The position numbers were made by a program, and so were the translations under genes. A stretch of 64,000 nt of DNA from Rhodobacter maris (GTDB taxonomy: Bacteria > Pseudomonadota > Alphaproteobacteria > Rhodobacterales > Rhodobacteraceae): assembly GCF_900217815.1 (NCBI RefSeq), contig NZ_OBMT01000003.1, forward strand, positions 299,987 through 363,986, given 5' to 3'. Positions within the stretch are counted from its first letter, which is position 1, and each line of letters begins with the position of its first letter. This document shows, one piece after another, positions 28,761 to 38,737 of this stretch. Below the pieces are notes generated by a model. That model was given only the letters and a program-made list of their open reading frames with translations. It made no database searches and was not told the origin of the DNA.

Positions 28761-28838
28761 GCTTGCGGCGGGCAGGCGAATAGGGAAACCTGTCTCGATG
28801 ATACCGCTTTTGCGATCCCCTGAAAGAAGAGCAAGACC

Positions 28839-30005
28839 ATGCCTGTGAAAAACCGTTTCGCCGAATTGCTGCCCGAGATCACCGAATGGCGCCGGGACAT
28901 CCATGAAAATCCGGAACTTCTGTTCGATCTGCCGCGCACCTCGGCCAAGGTGGCGGGGCTGTTGCGCGATTTCGGCTGTGACGAGGTCGTCGAGGGTATG
29001 GCCGGCACCGGCGTTGTCGGTGTGATCCGGGGCAAGACCGACACGGCGGGCCGGGTGATCGGTCTGCGCGCCGATATGGATGCACTGCCGATCATCGAGG
29101 CGACCGGGCTCGACTATGCCTCGAAGACGCCGGGCAAGATGCATGCCTGCGGCCATGACGGGCACACCGCGATGCTGCTGGGCGCGGCCAAATACCTGGC
29201 CGAGACGCGGCAGTTCGACGGCACTGCGGTGGTGATCTTCCAGCCTGCGGAAGAAGGCGGCGGCGGCGGGCGCGTGATGGTCGAAGAGGGGCTGATGGAG
29301 CGCTTCGGCATCCACGAGGTCTACGGGATGCACAATTCGCCGGGTATTCCGCTGGGCACCTTTGCGATCCGCCCGGGCCCGATGATGGCCGCGGCCGATC
29401 AGTTCGAGGTGGTGGTGACCGGCAAGGGCGGCCATGCGGCGAAACCCCATGAGGGGATCGACACCACGCTTGTCGCCTCGCATATCGTTGTGGCGCTGCA
29501 ACAGATTGCCTCGCGCAATGTCGACCCGCTCAAGCAGGTCGTGGTCTCGGTCTGCACTTTCCGTACCGAAAGCGAGGCGCATAACGTGATCCCGCAGAAG
29601 GTATTGCTGCGCGGCACCGTGCGCACGCTCGAGGCCGAGGTGCGCGACTATGTCGAGGGGCGGTTCCGCGCCGTGGTCGAGGGCATCGCCGCCGCGCATG
29701 GCGCAACCACCGAGATCAAATACGAGCGCGGCTATCCGGTGACACTGAACGCGCCCGACAACACCGATTACGCGGTGGCTGTCGCGCATTCGGTCTCGGG
29801 CAGTGTCGATACCTCCGTGGCGCCGCTGATGGGCGGGGAGGATTTCTCCTATATGCTCAATGCCCGCCCCGGCGCCTATATCTTCCTGGGCAATGGCGAC
29901 ACTGCGAGTCTGCACCACCCGGCCTATAATTTCGACGACAATGCGATCCCGTTCGGATCGAGCTGGTATGCGGGGATGATCGAAGCCCGGATGCCGGCGG
30001 CCTGA
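28839..30005 (+). CDS. M20 family amidohydrolase/peptidase (hippurate hydrolase-like)
   Basis: This 388-residue protein has the M20D features RRDIHENPEL, GLRADMDALP, HACGHDGHTAMLLGAA and FQPAEEGGGG, with the usual Cys/His/Glu metal ligands. Members hydrolyse N-acyl amino acids or aminoacyl amides in the cytoplasm. It follows the DAO-like gene at 78 bases, likely in the same operon. Confidence 0.92.
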   Translation: MPVKNRFAELLPEITEWRRDIHENPELLFDLPRTSAKVAGLLRDFGCDEVVEGMAGTGVVGVIRGKTDTAGRVIGLRADMDALPIIEATGLDYASKTPGKMHACGHDGHTAMLLGAAKYLAETRQFDGTAVVIFQPAEEGGGGGRVMVEEGLMERFGIHEVYGMHNSPGIPLGTFAIRPGPMMAAADQFEVVVTGKGGHAAKPHEGIDTTLVASHIVVALQQIASRNVDPLKQVVVSVCTFRTESEAHNVIPQKVLLRGTVRTLEAEVRDYVEGRFRAVVEGIAAAHGATTEIKYERGYPVTLNAPDNTDYAVAVAHSVSGSVDTSVAPLMGGEDFSYMLNARPGAYIFLGNGDTASLHHPAYNFDDNAIPFGSSWYAGMIEARMPAA

Positions 30006-30050
30006 GCGGGCGCTTTCGGCCCCGGGCTCTCCGGGGCCGATGCGGGCCGG

Positions 30051-30608
30051 TCAGCGGCCGTAGATCGCCGTCAAGCTGGCATGGTCGAGTGCCGCGGCAT
30101 GGGCAAAAAAGCCCACCACCGCGCCCGAAGCCGTCTCGTCGATGCCGAGTTTTTCCTGCGGCATGGCGTAAACGGTGAAAATGTAGCGGTGCGGTTTGTC
30201 GCCTTGCGGCGGGCAGGGGCCGCCCCAGGCATTTTGTGAATAATCGTTGCGCGCGGCCATCGCGCCTGCGGGAAGTGCGGCCGCTGTGCCGATGCCGCGC
30301 GGCAATGCGGTGGTGCTGGCAGGCAGATCGAAGAGCGACCAGTGCCAGAACCCCGAGCCGGTCGGCGCATCGGGATCATAAACGGTGAGAATGAAGCTGT
30401 TGGTGCCTTCGGGGGCTCCACTCCAGCTTAGCGCGGGGGAAAGGTTCGGGCCGGTGCAGCCAAAGCCGTCGAAGATGAAATCTTCTCCGATCGTCTTACC
30501 CTCGGAAATATCAGGCGAGGTGAGCACCATCTCGGCCGCAGCCGGGAGAGCGGAAAGGGCGAGGAGCGCGGCCAGAGCCGGGCCTGTGGCGAGCAAGGAA
30601 ATACGCAT
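30051..30608 (-). CDS. YbhB/YbcL family (PEBP-like) exported protein
   Basis: This 185-residue protein has a signal peptide (ALAALLALSALPAAA, mature from about residue 26). Family motifs are LSWSGAPEGTNSFILTVYDPDAPTGSGFWHWSLFDLPAS in parts (DPDAP and HWSLFDLP) and GPCPPQGDKPHRYIFTVYA. PEBP-like bacterial proteins have no firmly known role. Confidence 0.92.
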   Translation of the reverse strand: MRISLLATGPALAALLALSALPAAAEMVLTSPDISEGKTIGEDFIFDGFGCTGPNLSPALSWSGAPEGTNSFILTVYDPDAPTGSGFWHWSLFDLPASTTALPRGIGTAAALPAGAMAARNDYSQNAWGGPCPPQGDKPHRYIFTVYAMPQEKLGIDETASGAVVGFFAHAAALDHASLTAIYGR

Positions 30609-30708
30609 GAAATGACTCCGTCAGGGATTTCGGGTGGCGGGGGCCACCGTCGTCAGCCTAGGCGTGCTGCATCGCAGCGGCAATTCCCCTGTTGGGGAAT
30701 TGACAGGG

Positions 30709-32451
30709 TCAGTCTTCGCGCGGGACGATCGCGGGCAGATGCGCAAAGAGCCGCCCCCAGTGGCGGAAGAACACGAACTGCCCGGCGTCCTGCAGCAATT
30801 CGAAGGTGATCCAGGGGTAATCGGCGCGAAATTCGGCAATCGTCGCGGGCGGGGCGATCGGATCGGTCGCCCCGTTGACGAACACGACCGGCAGCCGCCC
30901 CCGCAGCGCCGCCACGGCCTTTTGCCACTCGCCCCGGGCGAAGGCCTGCATTTCGAGCGCATAGGCACGATGCGCCAGATGCCGCGGCGAGAGCGCCACC
31001 CGCGTGCCATCGAGGATTGCCGCGCGCGCTTCGGGCTCGGTCAGGAGCGCCACATCGGGGGGCGATCCGGCATAGACCTGACGGACAAATTCCTCCCGCC
31101 CGATCCGCGCCGCGAAATGAAAGCCCCCTTGCGCCACGAGGGGGATCAACGCCGGAGTGTAATGCGCGGTGCCGACAACGAAGCGGTGCCATTTGTCCAT
31201 GCGCCGGTATTGCGCCTTGCGCGTCACCGGCAGTACGCCCGCGAAGGCGATCATCCCGCTGACCATCTCGGGGAAGGCGCGCGCAAAGCCGAAGCCGAGC
31301 GCGCTGTCGTTTTCGAGCGTGACGAGCGGCGCGCGCGTTACGCCCTCCCGGGCGAGGATCGCCGCGATATCGGCAAAGATCGCGCCGGGCGCATCGGCGC
31401 CGGCGGAAAGCGGCGCGCTGTTGCCATAGCCTGCGCGGATCGGCACGATCACCTTCAGCCCGTGGCGCGCGGCCTCCGCTTCGGCGGCCTGTGGCCAGCG
31501 GCAAAAGCCGTAAGTGCCGTGGAAAAACACCAGTGCCTGCCCCTCGGGCGCGCCGAACACCCGGTAGCTCAGCCGTCGCCCCCGGTGCAGAAAGCTGCGC
31601 TCGTCGGGAAAATAGGGCAGGGGCGCGGTTCCGGGATCGTTCGTGGCAGGGTCCGGAACGCCGGGGTCGCGCCAGAGCGCCGCGCCAAGCTGGGAGAGCG
31701 CCATCTGCGAGCCTGCGCCGGTTTTGGTCAATATCCGCTCGATCTGCTTTTTCACCGTTTCAGGCGAAACGCCGCGGCGCTGGGCAATCTCCTTGCGGCC
31801 GAGGCATTGCAGCGACAGGCGCAGCACATCTGTTTCGGCTTCCGTCAGATCGAAGCTCTGTGCGAGTTCCGCGGCCAGGCGTGCCTGACTCTCGGGATCG
31901 AAAAGCACGGTGAAAACCGCGTCCTGCGTCCCCTCGTAACGCAGCGGAATGCGCCGGGTGACGGTGCCCGAGAGCGCACCCGAAAATGCGCCCGAACATG
32001 CGAGGGGCAGGCAGACGGAGCCTTGCAGAAGCTGCAACGCCCGTGGATTGGCATGCAGCACCAGACCATTCGGCGCCACCAGCACGGCGGGCAGATGACG
32101 ATAAAGCGCGAAGAGTTTCTCGAGCTCTGGAAAGGGCGCAGACTGGCCAAGGATCGTTCCCGCCTGCGCGACATGCCGCGCCGCCATCACCGGGTCGATC
32201 GGACGCGCGCCCGGGAATTCGGGGCCGTCTTCGGACGGTTCGGTGTCCGTGAGCGCCAGCGCGCCGAGTGCGGTATCGACGAGGCGCTCGTAATCTTCGG
32301 GGTTGAGTGCGGTGTGATAGATCTCGCAGACGAGGTCATTGGCCTGCGGTTCGGGCTGCATACGCGGATGCTGCCAGCGATCGGGCGCCTCTTCGAACAT
32401 GGCCTGACCTTTGCCGCGCGCCGGTCGCGCGCTCCCTTGTGACTCCAACAT
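30709..32451 (-). CDS. LuxR-type regulator fused to a degenerate alpha/beta-hydrolase domain
   Basis: This 580-residue protein has an N-terminal PAS-like half (about 105-190), a LuxR helix-turn-helix at 199-260 (LTEAETDVLRLSLQCLGRKE then GVSPETVKKQIERILTKTG), and an alpha/beta-hydrolase domain at about 285-575. The oxyanion HG is at 311-312, the elbow Ser is S383 in NDSALG (the usual G-x-S-x-G glycines are changed), and D530 is kept. The position of the catalytic His (normally GH) reads AGQFVFF, that is Q558. I infer a ligand-sensing pseudo-hydrolase controlling DNA binding. The start may instead be the Met at residue 18. The neighbours do not reveal its targets. Confidence 0.82.
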   Translation of the reverse strand: MLESQGSARPARGKGQAMFEEAPDRWQHPRMQPEPQANDLVCEIYHTALNPEDYERLVDTALGALALTDTEPSEDGPEFPGARPIDPVMAARHVAQAGTILGQSAPFPELEKLFALYRHLPAVLVAPNGLVLHANPRALQLLQGSVCLPLACSGAFSGALSGTVTRRIPLRYEGTQDAVFTVLFDPESQARLAAELAQSFDLTEAETDVLRLSLQCLGRKEIAQRRGVSPETVKKQIERILTKTGAGSQMALSQLGAALWRDPGVPDPATNDPGTAPLPYFPDERSFLHRGRRLSYRVFGAPEGQALVFFHGTYGFCRWPQAAEAEAARHGLKVIVPIRAGYGNSAPLSAGADAPGAIFADIAAILAREGVTRAPLVTLENDSALGFGFARAFPEMVSGMIAFAGVLPVTRKAQYRRMDKWHRFVVGTAHYTPALIPLVAQGGFHFAARIGREEFVRQVYAGSPPDVALLTEPEARAAILDGTRVALSPRHLAHRAYALEMQAFARGEWQKAVAALRGRLPVVFVNGATDPIAPPATIAEFRADYPWITFELLQDAGQFVFFRHWGRLFAHLPAIVPRED

Positions 32452-32671
32452 AAGCGAAATATCCGGGCCGACGGCGCGCCTACGGGCAGCCCGGACCGGC
32501 TCACTATAACCGCCTCGCCGCGCCCCACAACCGCTGGTCGCAAAACCGCGCCAGCCGCTTTCTGTCGCAGGCGGTCCGGGCGATCTTCATGGTTTCGCAG
32601 CGAATTTGTCACCGCACCGTTACCTGACGTCGCCACCAAAGCCGCGAAACCACAGTCCCCGGGGGATCGAA

Positions 32672-33991
32672 ATGTTGCGCAAGCTTTCCTGTTCCGTCCT
32701 TGCCTTTGCCGCGTTTGCCGGCACCGCGCAGGCGCAAACCGAAATTCAGTGGTGGCACGCGATGGGCGGCGAGCTGGGCGCCAAGCTCGAGGAGATCGTC
32801 GCGGGCTACAACGCGAGCCAGAGTGACTACAAGGTCGTGCCGACCTACAAGGGCACCTATGCCGAAACGATGACGGCGGCGATTGCGGCCTTCCGTGCGG
32901 GCGAGCAGCCCGATGTCGTGCAGGTCTTTGAAGTGGGCACCGGCACGATGATGGCGGCGCAGGGCGCCGTCTACCCGGTCTACAAGCTGATGGAAGACAT
33001 GGGCGCCGACTTCGACCCGAAAGGCTTCCTGCCCGCCGTTGTCGGCTATTACACCGACACCGAGGGCAACATGCTCTCGATGCCCTTCAACTCCTCGACG
33101 CCGATCCTTTACTACAACAAGGACGTGTTCGCGAAGGCGGGGCTCGACCCGGAAAAAGCCCCCGCGACCTGGGCCGAACTTGAGGCGGATGCCAAGCAGA
33201 TCATGGCTTCGGGCGCGGCGAAATGCGGTTTCACCACCGGCTGGATCAGCTGGGTGCAGCTGGAAAACCTCTCCGCCTGGCACAACCAGCCGATCGGCAC
33301 GGAAGAGAACGGCTTTGGCGGGCTCGATGCCGAGCTGACCGTGAACGGCCCGGTGCAGGTCAAGCACTGGGAGAACCTCGCGCGCTGGCAGAAGGAAGGG
33401 ATCTTCCAATACGGCGGGCCGGGCGGCGGGGCCGATGCGGCGCCGAAGTTCTATGCCCAGGAATGCGCGATCTACATGAACTCCTCGGCCTCGCGTGCGG
33501 GCGTGATCGCGAATGCCAAGGATTTCACCGTGGGCTACGGCATGCTGCCCTATTACGACGATGTCGAGGGCGCGCCGCAGAACTCGATCATCGGCGGGGC
33601 AACGCTCTGGGTGCTGCAGGGCAAGGAAAACGATCACTACAAGGCGGTGGCGGATTTCTTCCACTACCTCTCCTCGCCCGAAGTGCAGGCCGACTGGCAC
33701 CAGTTTTCGGGCTATCTGCCGATCACCCAGGCCGCCTATGACCTCTCGAAAGAGCAGGGCTATTACGACGCCAACCCCGGCGCCGAGACCGGCCTGAAGC
33801 AGATCACGCTGAACGCGCCGACGGCGAATTCGAAGGGCCTGCGCTTTGGCAATTACGTGCAGATCCGCGACGTGATCGACGAGGAATTCCAGCGCCTGCT
33901 CTCGGGCGAGGTCGATGCGAAAACCGCGCTCGACAGCGTCGTGACCCGCGGCAATGCGCTGATCCGCGATTTCGAAGCGGCGAACAAGTAA
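32672..33991 (+). CDS. ugpB: Glycerol-3-phosphate/sugar-binding periplasmic protein UgpB
   Basis: This 439-residue family-1 solute-binding protein has a signal peptide ([21 protein letters not shown]). [19 protein letters not shown] and [24 protein letters not shown] are typical of UgpB, which binds sn-glycerol-3-phosphate or its diesters. The 220-base space before it is the promoter region shared with the divergent LuxR-hydrolase gene. I see no clear Pho box there. Confidence 0.88.
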   Translation: MLRKLSCSVLAFAAFAGTAQAQTEIQWWHAMGGELGAKLEEIVAGYNASQSDYKVVPTYKGTYAETMTAAIAAFRAGEQPDVVQVFEVGTGTMMAAQGAVYPVYKLMEDMGADFDPKGFLPAVVGYYTDTEGNMLSMPFNSSTPILYYNKDVFAKAGLDPEKAPATWAELEADAKQIMASGAAKCGFTTGWISWVQLENLSAWHNQPIGTEENGFGGLDAELTVNGPVQVKHWENLARWQKEGIFQYGGPGGGADAAPKFYAQECAIYMNSSASRAGVIANAKDFTVGYGMLPYYDDVEGAPQNSIIGGATLWVLQGKENDHYKAVADFFHYLSSPEVQADWHQFSGYLPITQAAYDLSKEQGYYDANPGAETGLKQITLNAPTANSKGLRFGNYVQIRDVIDEEFQRLLSGEVDAKTALDSVVTRGNALIRDFEAANK

Positions 33992-34010
33992 CGCCCCCAA
34001 AGCCGAAGAC

Positions 34011-34032
34011 CCCGCGCCCCATCGGGCGCGGG
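34011..34032 (+). terminator. Hairpin after ugpB
   Basis: CCCGCGCCC (34011-34019) pairs with GGGCGCGGG (34024-34032), loop CATC. It is placed as usual downstream of a binding-protein gene, likely raising UgpB over the permeases. Confidence 0.65.
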
Positions 34033-34052
34033 CTTGCCGTTCCGGACCTGCC

Positions 34053-34937
34053 ATGCAGCACAAACGCACCACCTTCCGCCACCGCGGTCTGCCCTATCTG
34101 CTGCTCGCGCCACAGCTTGCAGTGACAGGAGTGTTCTTTCTCTGGCCCGCGGGGCAGGCGGTCTGGCAATCCTTCCTGCGTGAAGATGCTTTCGGGCTCA
34201 AAACCTCCTTCGTCGGGCTCGCCAATTACACAAAGCTGCTCCACGACCCGCAATATCTGGGCAGCCTGCATGTCACGGTGATCTTCTCGCTCGCGACGGC
34301 GGCGCTTTCCATCGTTTCCGCGCTTGTCCTTGCTCTGGCCGCCGACCGGGTGCTGCGCGGTCCGCGCGTCTACACCGCGCTTCTGGTCTGGCCCTATGCC
34401 GTCGCCCCCGCAATTGCCGGCGTGCTCTGGTGGTTCCTCTTCAACCCGACGATCGGCATCCTCTCCTATGCGCTGCGCGCGCTCGGACATGACTGGAATC
34501 ACCTGCTCGACAAGACCGATGCGATGGTGCTCGTCATCCTCGCCGCCGCCTGGAAGCAGGTGAGCTACAATTTCCTCTTCTTCCTTGCGGGCTTGCAGGC
34601 GATCCCGGCGTCGCTGCGCGAGGCAGCGGCGATTGATGGCGCGGGGCCGGTGAAGCGTTTTTTCACCATCGTTGCGCCGCTCCTGTCGCCCACCACCTTC
34701 TTTTTGCTCGTCGTCAATGTTGTCTACACGATGTTCGACACTTTCGCGGTGATCGACGCGACGACCGAGGGCGGGCCGGCGCAGGCCACGAATATCCTTG
34801 TTTACAAGGTCTATCGCGACGGCTTCATCGGCCTTGATCTCGGTGGCTCCGCCGCGCAATCTGTGGTGCTGATGGGGATCGTGATCGTGCTCACCGTGGT
34901 GCAGTTCCGCTTCATCGAACGCAAAGTGACCTATTGA
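34053..34937 (+). CDS. ugpA: Glycerol-3-phosphate ABC transporter permease UgpA
   Basis: This 294-residue inner-membrane permease has six helices, [23 protein letters not shown] at the start and the EAA loop in [20 protein letters not shown]. It is one base from ugpE. Confidence 0.92.
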   Translation: MQHKRTTFRHRGLPYLLLAPQLAVTGVFFLWPAGQAVWQSFLREDAFGLKTSFVGLANYTKLLHDPQYLGSLHVTVIFSLATAALSIVSALVLALAADRVLRGPRVYTALLVWPYAVAPAIAGVLWWFLFNPTIGILSYALRALGHDWNHLLDKTDAMVLVILAAAWKQVSYNFLFFLAGLQAIPASLREAAAIDGAGPVKRFFTIVAPLLSPTTFFLLVVNVVYTMFDTFAVIDATTEGGPAQATNILVYKVYRDGFIGLDLGGSAAQSVVLMGIVIVLTVVQFRFIERKVTY

Positions 34938-34938
34938 A

Positions 34939-35787
34939 ATGGTCGAAAACCGCCGCTTCCTCGACATTCTTGCCCATGCCGTGCTGCTCCTCGGCGTTCT
35001 CGCCGTGGCCTTCCCGGTCTATGTGGCCTTTGTGGCCTCAACCCACCCGAGTTCGGATTTCGTCTCCGGCGTGGTGCCGCTTCTGCCCGGCTCCGAGGGT
35101 TTGGCCACCTACCGCGAGGTTCTCGCGGGCGGCGGCTCGACGCAGATGTCGGTGCCGATCGCGCTCGCGCTCAAGAACTCGCTGATCATGGCGCTCGCGA
35201 TTGCGCTCGGAAAAATCGCGATCTCGATCCTTTCCGCCTATGCCATCGTCTGGTTCCGCTTTCCGCTGCGCCAATTGGCGTTCTGGGCGATTTTCATCAC
35301 GCTGATGCTGCCGGTGGAGGTGCGGATCGTGCCCACCTTCAAGGTGGTGGCGGACCTTGGCCTGCTCAACTCCTACGCCGGGCTCTCGGTGCCGCTGATC
35401 GCTTCGGCGACGGCTACCTTCCTGTTCCGGCAGGTGTTTTTGACCATCCCCGACGAGTTGATGGAGGCTGCGCGGATCGATGGCGCCGGGCCCATTCGCT
35501 TTTTCCGCGATGTGCTGGTGCCGCTCTCGCAAACCAATATCGCGGCGCTCTTCGTGATTTTGTTCATCTACGGCTGGAACCAGTATCTCTGGCCGATCCT
35601 GATCACCACCGATGACAGCTTCACCACGGTTGTCGCCGGGATCAAGCGCATGGCCGATGTGACCGATGGCGAACCGCGCTGGAACGACATCATGGCGACG
35701 GCGATGCTGGCGATGGCGCCGCCCGCACTCGTGGTGATTGTCATGCAAAGGCTCTTTGTGAAGGGCCTCGTCGAGACGGAGAAGTGA
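34939..35787 (+). CDS. ugpE: Glycerol-3-phosphate ABC transporter permease UgpE
   Basis: This 282-residue permease, partner of UgpA, has the EAA loop PDELMEAARIDGAGPIRFF and the typical YGWNQYLWPILIT. It abuts ugpC with no gap. Confidence 0.93.
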   Translation: MVENRRFLDILAHAVLLLGVLAVAFPVYVAFVASTHPSSDFVSGVVPLLPGSEGLATYREVLAGGGSTQMSVPIALALKNSLIMALAIALGKIAISILSAYAIVWFRFPLRQLAFWAIFITLMLPVEVRIVPTFKVVADLGLLNSYAGLSVPLIASATATFLFRQVFLTIPDELMEAARIDGAGPIRFFRDVLVPLSQTNIAALFVILFIYGWNQYLWPILITTDDSFTTVVAGIKRMADVTDGEPRWNDIMATAMLAMAPPALVVIVMQRLFVKGLVETEK

Positions 35788-36855
35788 ATGGCCGCGATCA
35801 CGCTGGAGAACCTCACCAAGACCTATGCGGGGGGCGTCACCGCCGTCTCGGGCGTGGATCTGGACATCGCGGACGGCGAATTCGTCGTGCTCGTCGGCCC
35901 CTCGGGCTGCGGAAAATCCACGCTTTTGCGGATGATCGCGGGCCTTGAGACGGTGAGCGCGGGCGCGGTGCGGATTGGCGCGCGCGAGGTGAACCGGCTC
36001 GAGCCCGCCGAGCGCGACATTGCGATGGTGTTTCAGAACTACGCGCTTTATCCGCATATCACGGTGCGCCAGAATCTCTCTTACGGGTTGCGCAACCGCC
36101 GCATCCCGAAAGATGAGATCGCGCGGCGGGTGGGGGAGGCGGCGCGGATGCTCGAAATCGGCCCCTATCTCGACCGCAAACCCCGTGCGCTTTCGGGCGG
36201 GCAGCGCCAACGCGTGGCGATGGGGCGCGCGATCGTGCGCGAACCGGCGGCGTTTCTTTTTGACGAGCCGCTCTCTAACCTCGATGCGAAACTGCGCGTG
36301 AGCATGCGCGGTGAGATCCGCGCATTGCAAAAACGCCTTGGCACCACCTCGGTCTATGTCACCCATGATCAGCTTGAGGCGATGACGCTCGCCGACCGGC
36401 TCGTGGTGCTGCGCGGTGGGCGGATCGAGCAGGTGGGCACGCCGCTTGATGTTTATCGCAATCCGGTCTCCACCTTTGTCGCCGAGTTCATCGGTGCGCC
36501 CGCGATGAACCTTTTGCCCGCCCAAATCGCGCAGGAGCGGCTGCGCCTTCCCTGCGGCGCCGCGGTGGCGGTTCCGTCCTGCCTTTTGCCCCGTGCCGAA
36601 GGCCCGGTCACGCTCGGGCTGCGCGCCGAGGATCTGCGCCTTGCCAGCCCGGAAGACGCCGCTTTCCACGCCGATCTCTCCCATGTCGAAGAACTCGGCT
36701 CGCAGCGGCTCGCGCATCTGCGGCTCTCAGGCCATTCGCTTGTCGCCGCCTTTGACAAAGGCGTGGCGCTCTCCGACCGGCTCGCGCTCGCCTTTGCGCC
36801 CGAGGCGGTGCATCTCTTTGATGCACGGACGGGGCTGCGGCTGGGAGCGCCATAA
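35788..36855 (+). CDS. ugpC: Glycerol-3-phosphate ABC transporter ATPase UgpC
   Basis: This 355-residue MalK/UgpC-type ATPase has Walker [10 protein letters not shown], signature [15 protein letters not shown], Walker [12 protein letters not shown], and a C-terminal OB-fold (TOBE) regulatory domain ([14 protein letters not shown] onward). It energises UgpAE. Confidence 0.95.
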   Translation: MAAITLENLTKTYAGGVTAVSGVDLDIADGEFVVLVGPSGCGKSTLLRMIAGLETVSAGAVRIGAREVNRLEPAERDIAMVFQNYALYPHITVRQNLSYGLRNRRIPKDEIARRVGEAARMLEIGPYLDRKPRALSGGQRQRVAMGRAIVREPAAFLFDEPLSNLDAKLRVSMRGEIRALQKRLGTTSVYVTHDQLEAMTLADRLVVLRGGRIEQVGTPLDVYRNPVSTFVAEFIGAPAMNLLPAQIAQERLRLPCGAAVAVPSCLLPRAEGPVTLGLRAEDLRLASPEDAAFHADLSHVEELGSQRLAHLRLSGHSLVAAFDKGVALSDRLALAFAPEAVHLFDARTGLRLGAP

Positions 36856-36952
36856 GGCGGGGCGCGGTTCGGCCCGGGCTTCTCTTCCGGTGCCGCTTCG
36901 TGCAACTGTGGACTGGATGCTCGCGCCGCTGGCTGCAACCGAAAGGCTCCCC

Positions 36953-37771
36953 ATGACCCCGCCGCTTCTGGGCCTCGCCCTCCTGATCGAGAATTTCCTG
37001 CCGCTGCGCGACTGGATCTGTGGCCCGGGCCGGGCGCTCGAAATTCAGGATTTCATCACCCCGAACCTTCCCGTCAGCGAACGCGATGATCTGCTTGCGG
37101 CCTGGAAAAGACTGCTTGTCGACCACGAAGGCCCGCGTGGCATCCACGGGCCGTTCTTCGGGCTCGACCTCTCCAACCCCGACCGCGATATTCGCGCCAT
37201 CATTTCCGCGCGCTTTCTCTCGGCGCTCGAAGTGGCCGAAACGCTCGGCGCCACGCATATGGTGGTGCATTCGCCCTTCACCTATTGGCAGGTGCTCAAC
37301 CGCGACAATTACCCCGGGCTTGAGGCCGCCGCCTTTGCCGCCTGCGCCGAGTGCCTTGCCCCGGTGCTGTCGCGCGCCGCGGAGATCGGCTGCACGCTGA
37401 TGCTTGAGAATATCGACGACACCGATCCTTCGGCGCGGGTGCGGCTGGCCCGCCAGATCGACCATCCGAACCTGCGCGTCTCGCTCGACACAGGCCATGC
37501 CGAGCTGGCACATGGCCGCTATGGTGCGCCCCCCGTGGTCGATTTCATCGCGGCGGCGGGCGAGATGCTCGGTCATGTTCATCTGCAGGATGCCGATGGC
37601 TATGCCGACCGGCACTGGCATCCGGGGGAGGGCCGGATCCCGTGGCGTCCGGTGTTCGATGCGCTCGCGGAGTTGAAAGCACCGCCCCGGCTTCTCATCG
37701 AAGTGCGCGCCCATCATACCCGGTTGCCGCAAAGCGTGGCCCGGCTTGAGGCGCTCGGGCTCGCACGCTAG
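36953..37771 (+). CDS. Xylose-isomerase-like TIM-barrel protein (AP endonuclease 2 family)
   Basis: This 272-residue protein has probable metal ligands in [35 protein letters not shown] and LLIEVRAHH, the pattern of sugar isomerase/epimerase or endonuclease-IV barrels. It sits after ugpC where ugpQ (phosphodiesterase) often is found, so a role in processing the imported glycerophospho- or sugar compound is an inference. ATG 36953 follows AAGGCTCC. A longer frame upstream overlaps ugpC and is unlikely. Confidence 0.8.
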   Translation: MTPPLLGLALLIENFLPLRDWICGPGRALEIQDFITPNLPVSERDDLLAAWKRLLVDHEGPRGIHGPFFGLDLSNPDRDIRAIISARFLSALEVAETLGATHMVVHSPFTYWQVLNRDNYPGLEAAAFAACAECLAPVLSRAAEIGCTLMLENIDDTDPSARVRLARQIDHPNLRVSLDTGHAELAHGRYGAPPVVDFIAAAGEMLGHVHLQDADGYADRHWHPGEGRIPWRPVFDALAELKAPPRLLIEVRAHHTRLPQSVARLEALGLAR

Positions 37772-37784
37772 CCGGCGTCGCGGA

Positions 37785-37802
37785 TTTTCACGAAAACGTC
37801 AT
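37785..37802 (+). promoter_or_regulatory. Possible Pho box before phnC
   Basis: TTTTCAC-GAAA-ACGTCAT matches the CTGTCAT-N4-CTGTCAT direct repeat bound by PhoB at 9 of 14 positions. Control by phosphate starvation is expected for phn genes. Confidence 0.35.
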
Positions 37803-37871
37803 CCGGGTTCCACGCCCGCGTTGCCTGCCGCGCCTACACCGCCCCCGACCAGCGACAGACCGGGGGGCGGT

Positions 37872-38693
37872 GTGCTCGAGATTCGCGAAGTGACACGGGT
37901 GTTTGGCACCCGCACCGCCGTTGACCGGGTCTCGATCCGCATCGACCGCCCCGCCTTTGTCGGCGTGATCGGCCGCTCCGGCGCCGGCAAATCCACGCTT
38001 TTGCGGATGATCAACCGCCTCACCGATGTGAGCTCGGGCGAGATCCTGTTCGAAGGGCGCGACGTGGCCGCGCTCAAAGGGGCGGAAAAGCGCGCCTGGC
38101 AGAGCCGTTGCGCGATGGTATTCCAGCAGTTCAACCTTGTGCCGCGGCTCGATGTGGCCTCGAACGTGCTCCACGGCCTCCTGGGCCGCCGCGCCACCCT
38201 GCCCACGCTCTTCAACCTCTGGTCGGCCGCAGACATCTCCCGCGCACTCGAGATCCTCGACCGGCTCGGCATCGCCGATCAGGCGTCGAAACGTGCCGAG
38301 GCGCTGTCGGGCGGGCAACAGCAACGCGTTGCCATTGCCCGCGCGCTGATGCAGGATCCGGCGATCATCCTGGCCGACGAGCCGATCGCCTCGCTCGATC
38401 CGATGAATGCGCAGGTGGTGATGGATACGCTCCACCGCATCCAGACCGAAGACGGTCGGATGGTGCTTGCCAACCTGCACACGCTCGACACGGCGCGGCG
38501 CTATTGCGACCGGGTGATCGGCATGCGCGACGGGCGCGTCGTCTTCGACGGCACGCCCGCGCAGCTTTCCACCCAGGTTGCCCGCGAAATCTATGGCGCA
38601 GACGAGCGTTTCGACGAGGCCGCGACCTCTACGGCACTTACGGCCGGCACCCAGGCCGATGACGCTTATGCCACCGAGATGCTCGGCGCCTGA
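37872..38693 (+). CDS. phnC: Phosphonate ABC transporter ATP-binding protein PhnC
   Basis: This 273-residue ATPase starts at GTG 37872 ([12 protein letters not shown]). An upstream start at 37746 would add 42 low-complexity residues. Walker A is GRSGAGKST, signature [15 protein letters not shown] and Walker [13 protein letters not shown]. It drives phosphonate import with PhnD and PhnE. Confidence 0.92.
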   Translation: MLEIREVTRVFGTRTAVDRVSIRIDRPAFVGVIGRSGAGKSTLLRMINRLTDVSSGEILFEGRDVAALKGAEKRAWQSRCAMVFQQFNLVPRLDVASNVLHGLLGRRATLPTLFNLWSAADISRALEILDRLGIADQASKRAEALSGGQQQRVAIARALMQDPAIILADEPIASLDPMNAQVVMDTLHRIQTEDGRMVLANLHTLDTARRYCDRVIGMRDGRVVFDGTPAQLSTQVAREIYGADERFDEAATSTALTAGTQADDAYATEMLGA

Positions 38694-38697
38694 CCCA

Positions 38698-38720
38698 TCC
38701 CCCGGCCGGGGTGGCCGGGG
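38698..38720 (+). repeat. GC stem-loop between phnC and phnD
   Basis: CCCCGGCC and GGCCGGGG pair around a short loop in the 44-base phnC-phnD gap. It may protect the phnD message. Confidence 0.45.
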
Positions 38721-38737
38721 CCAAACCGGAGACGACC

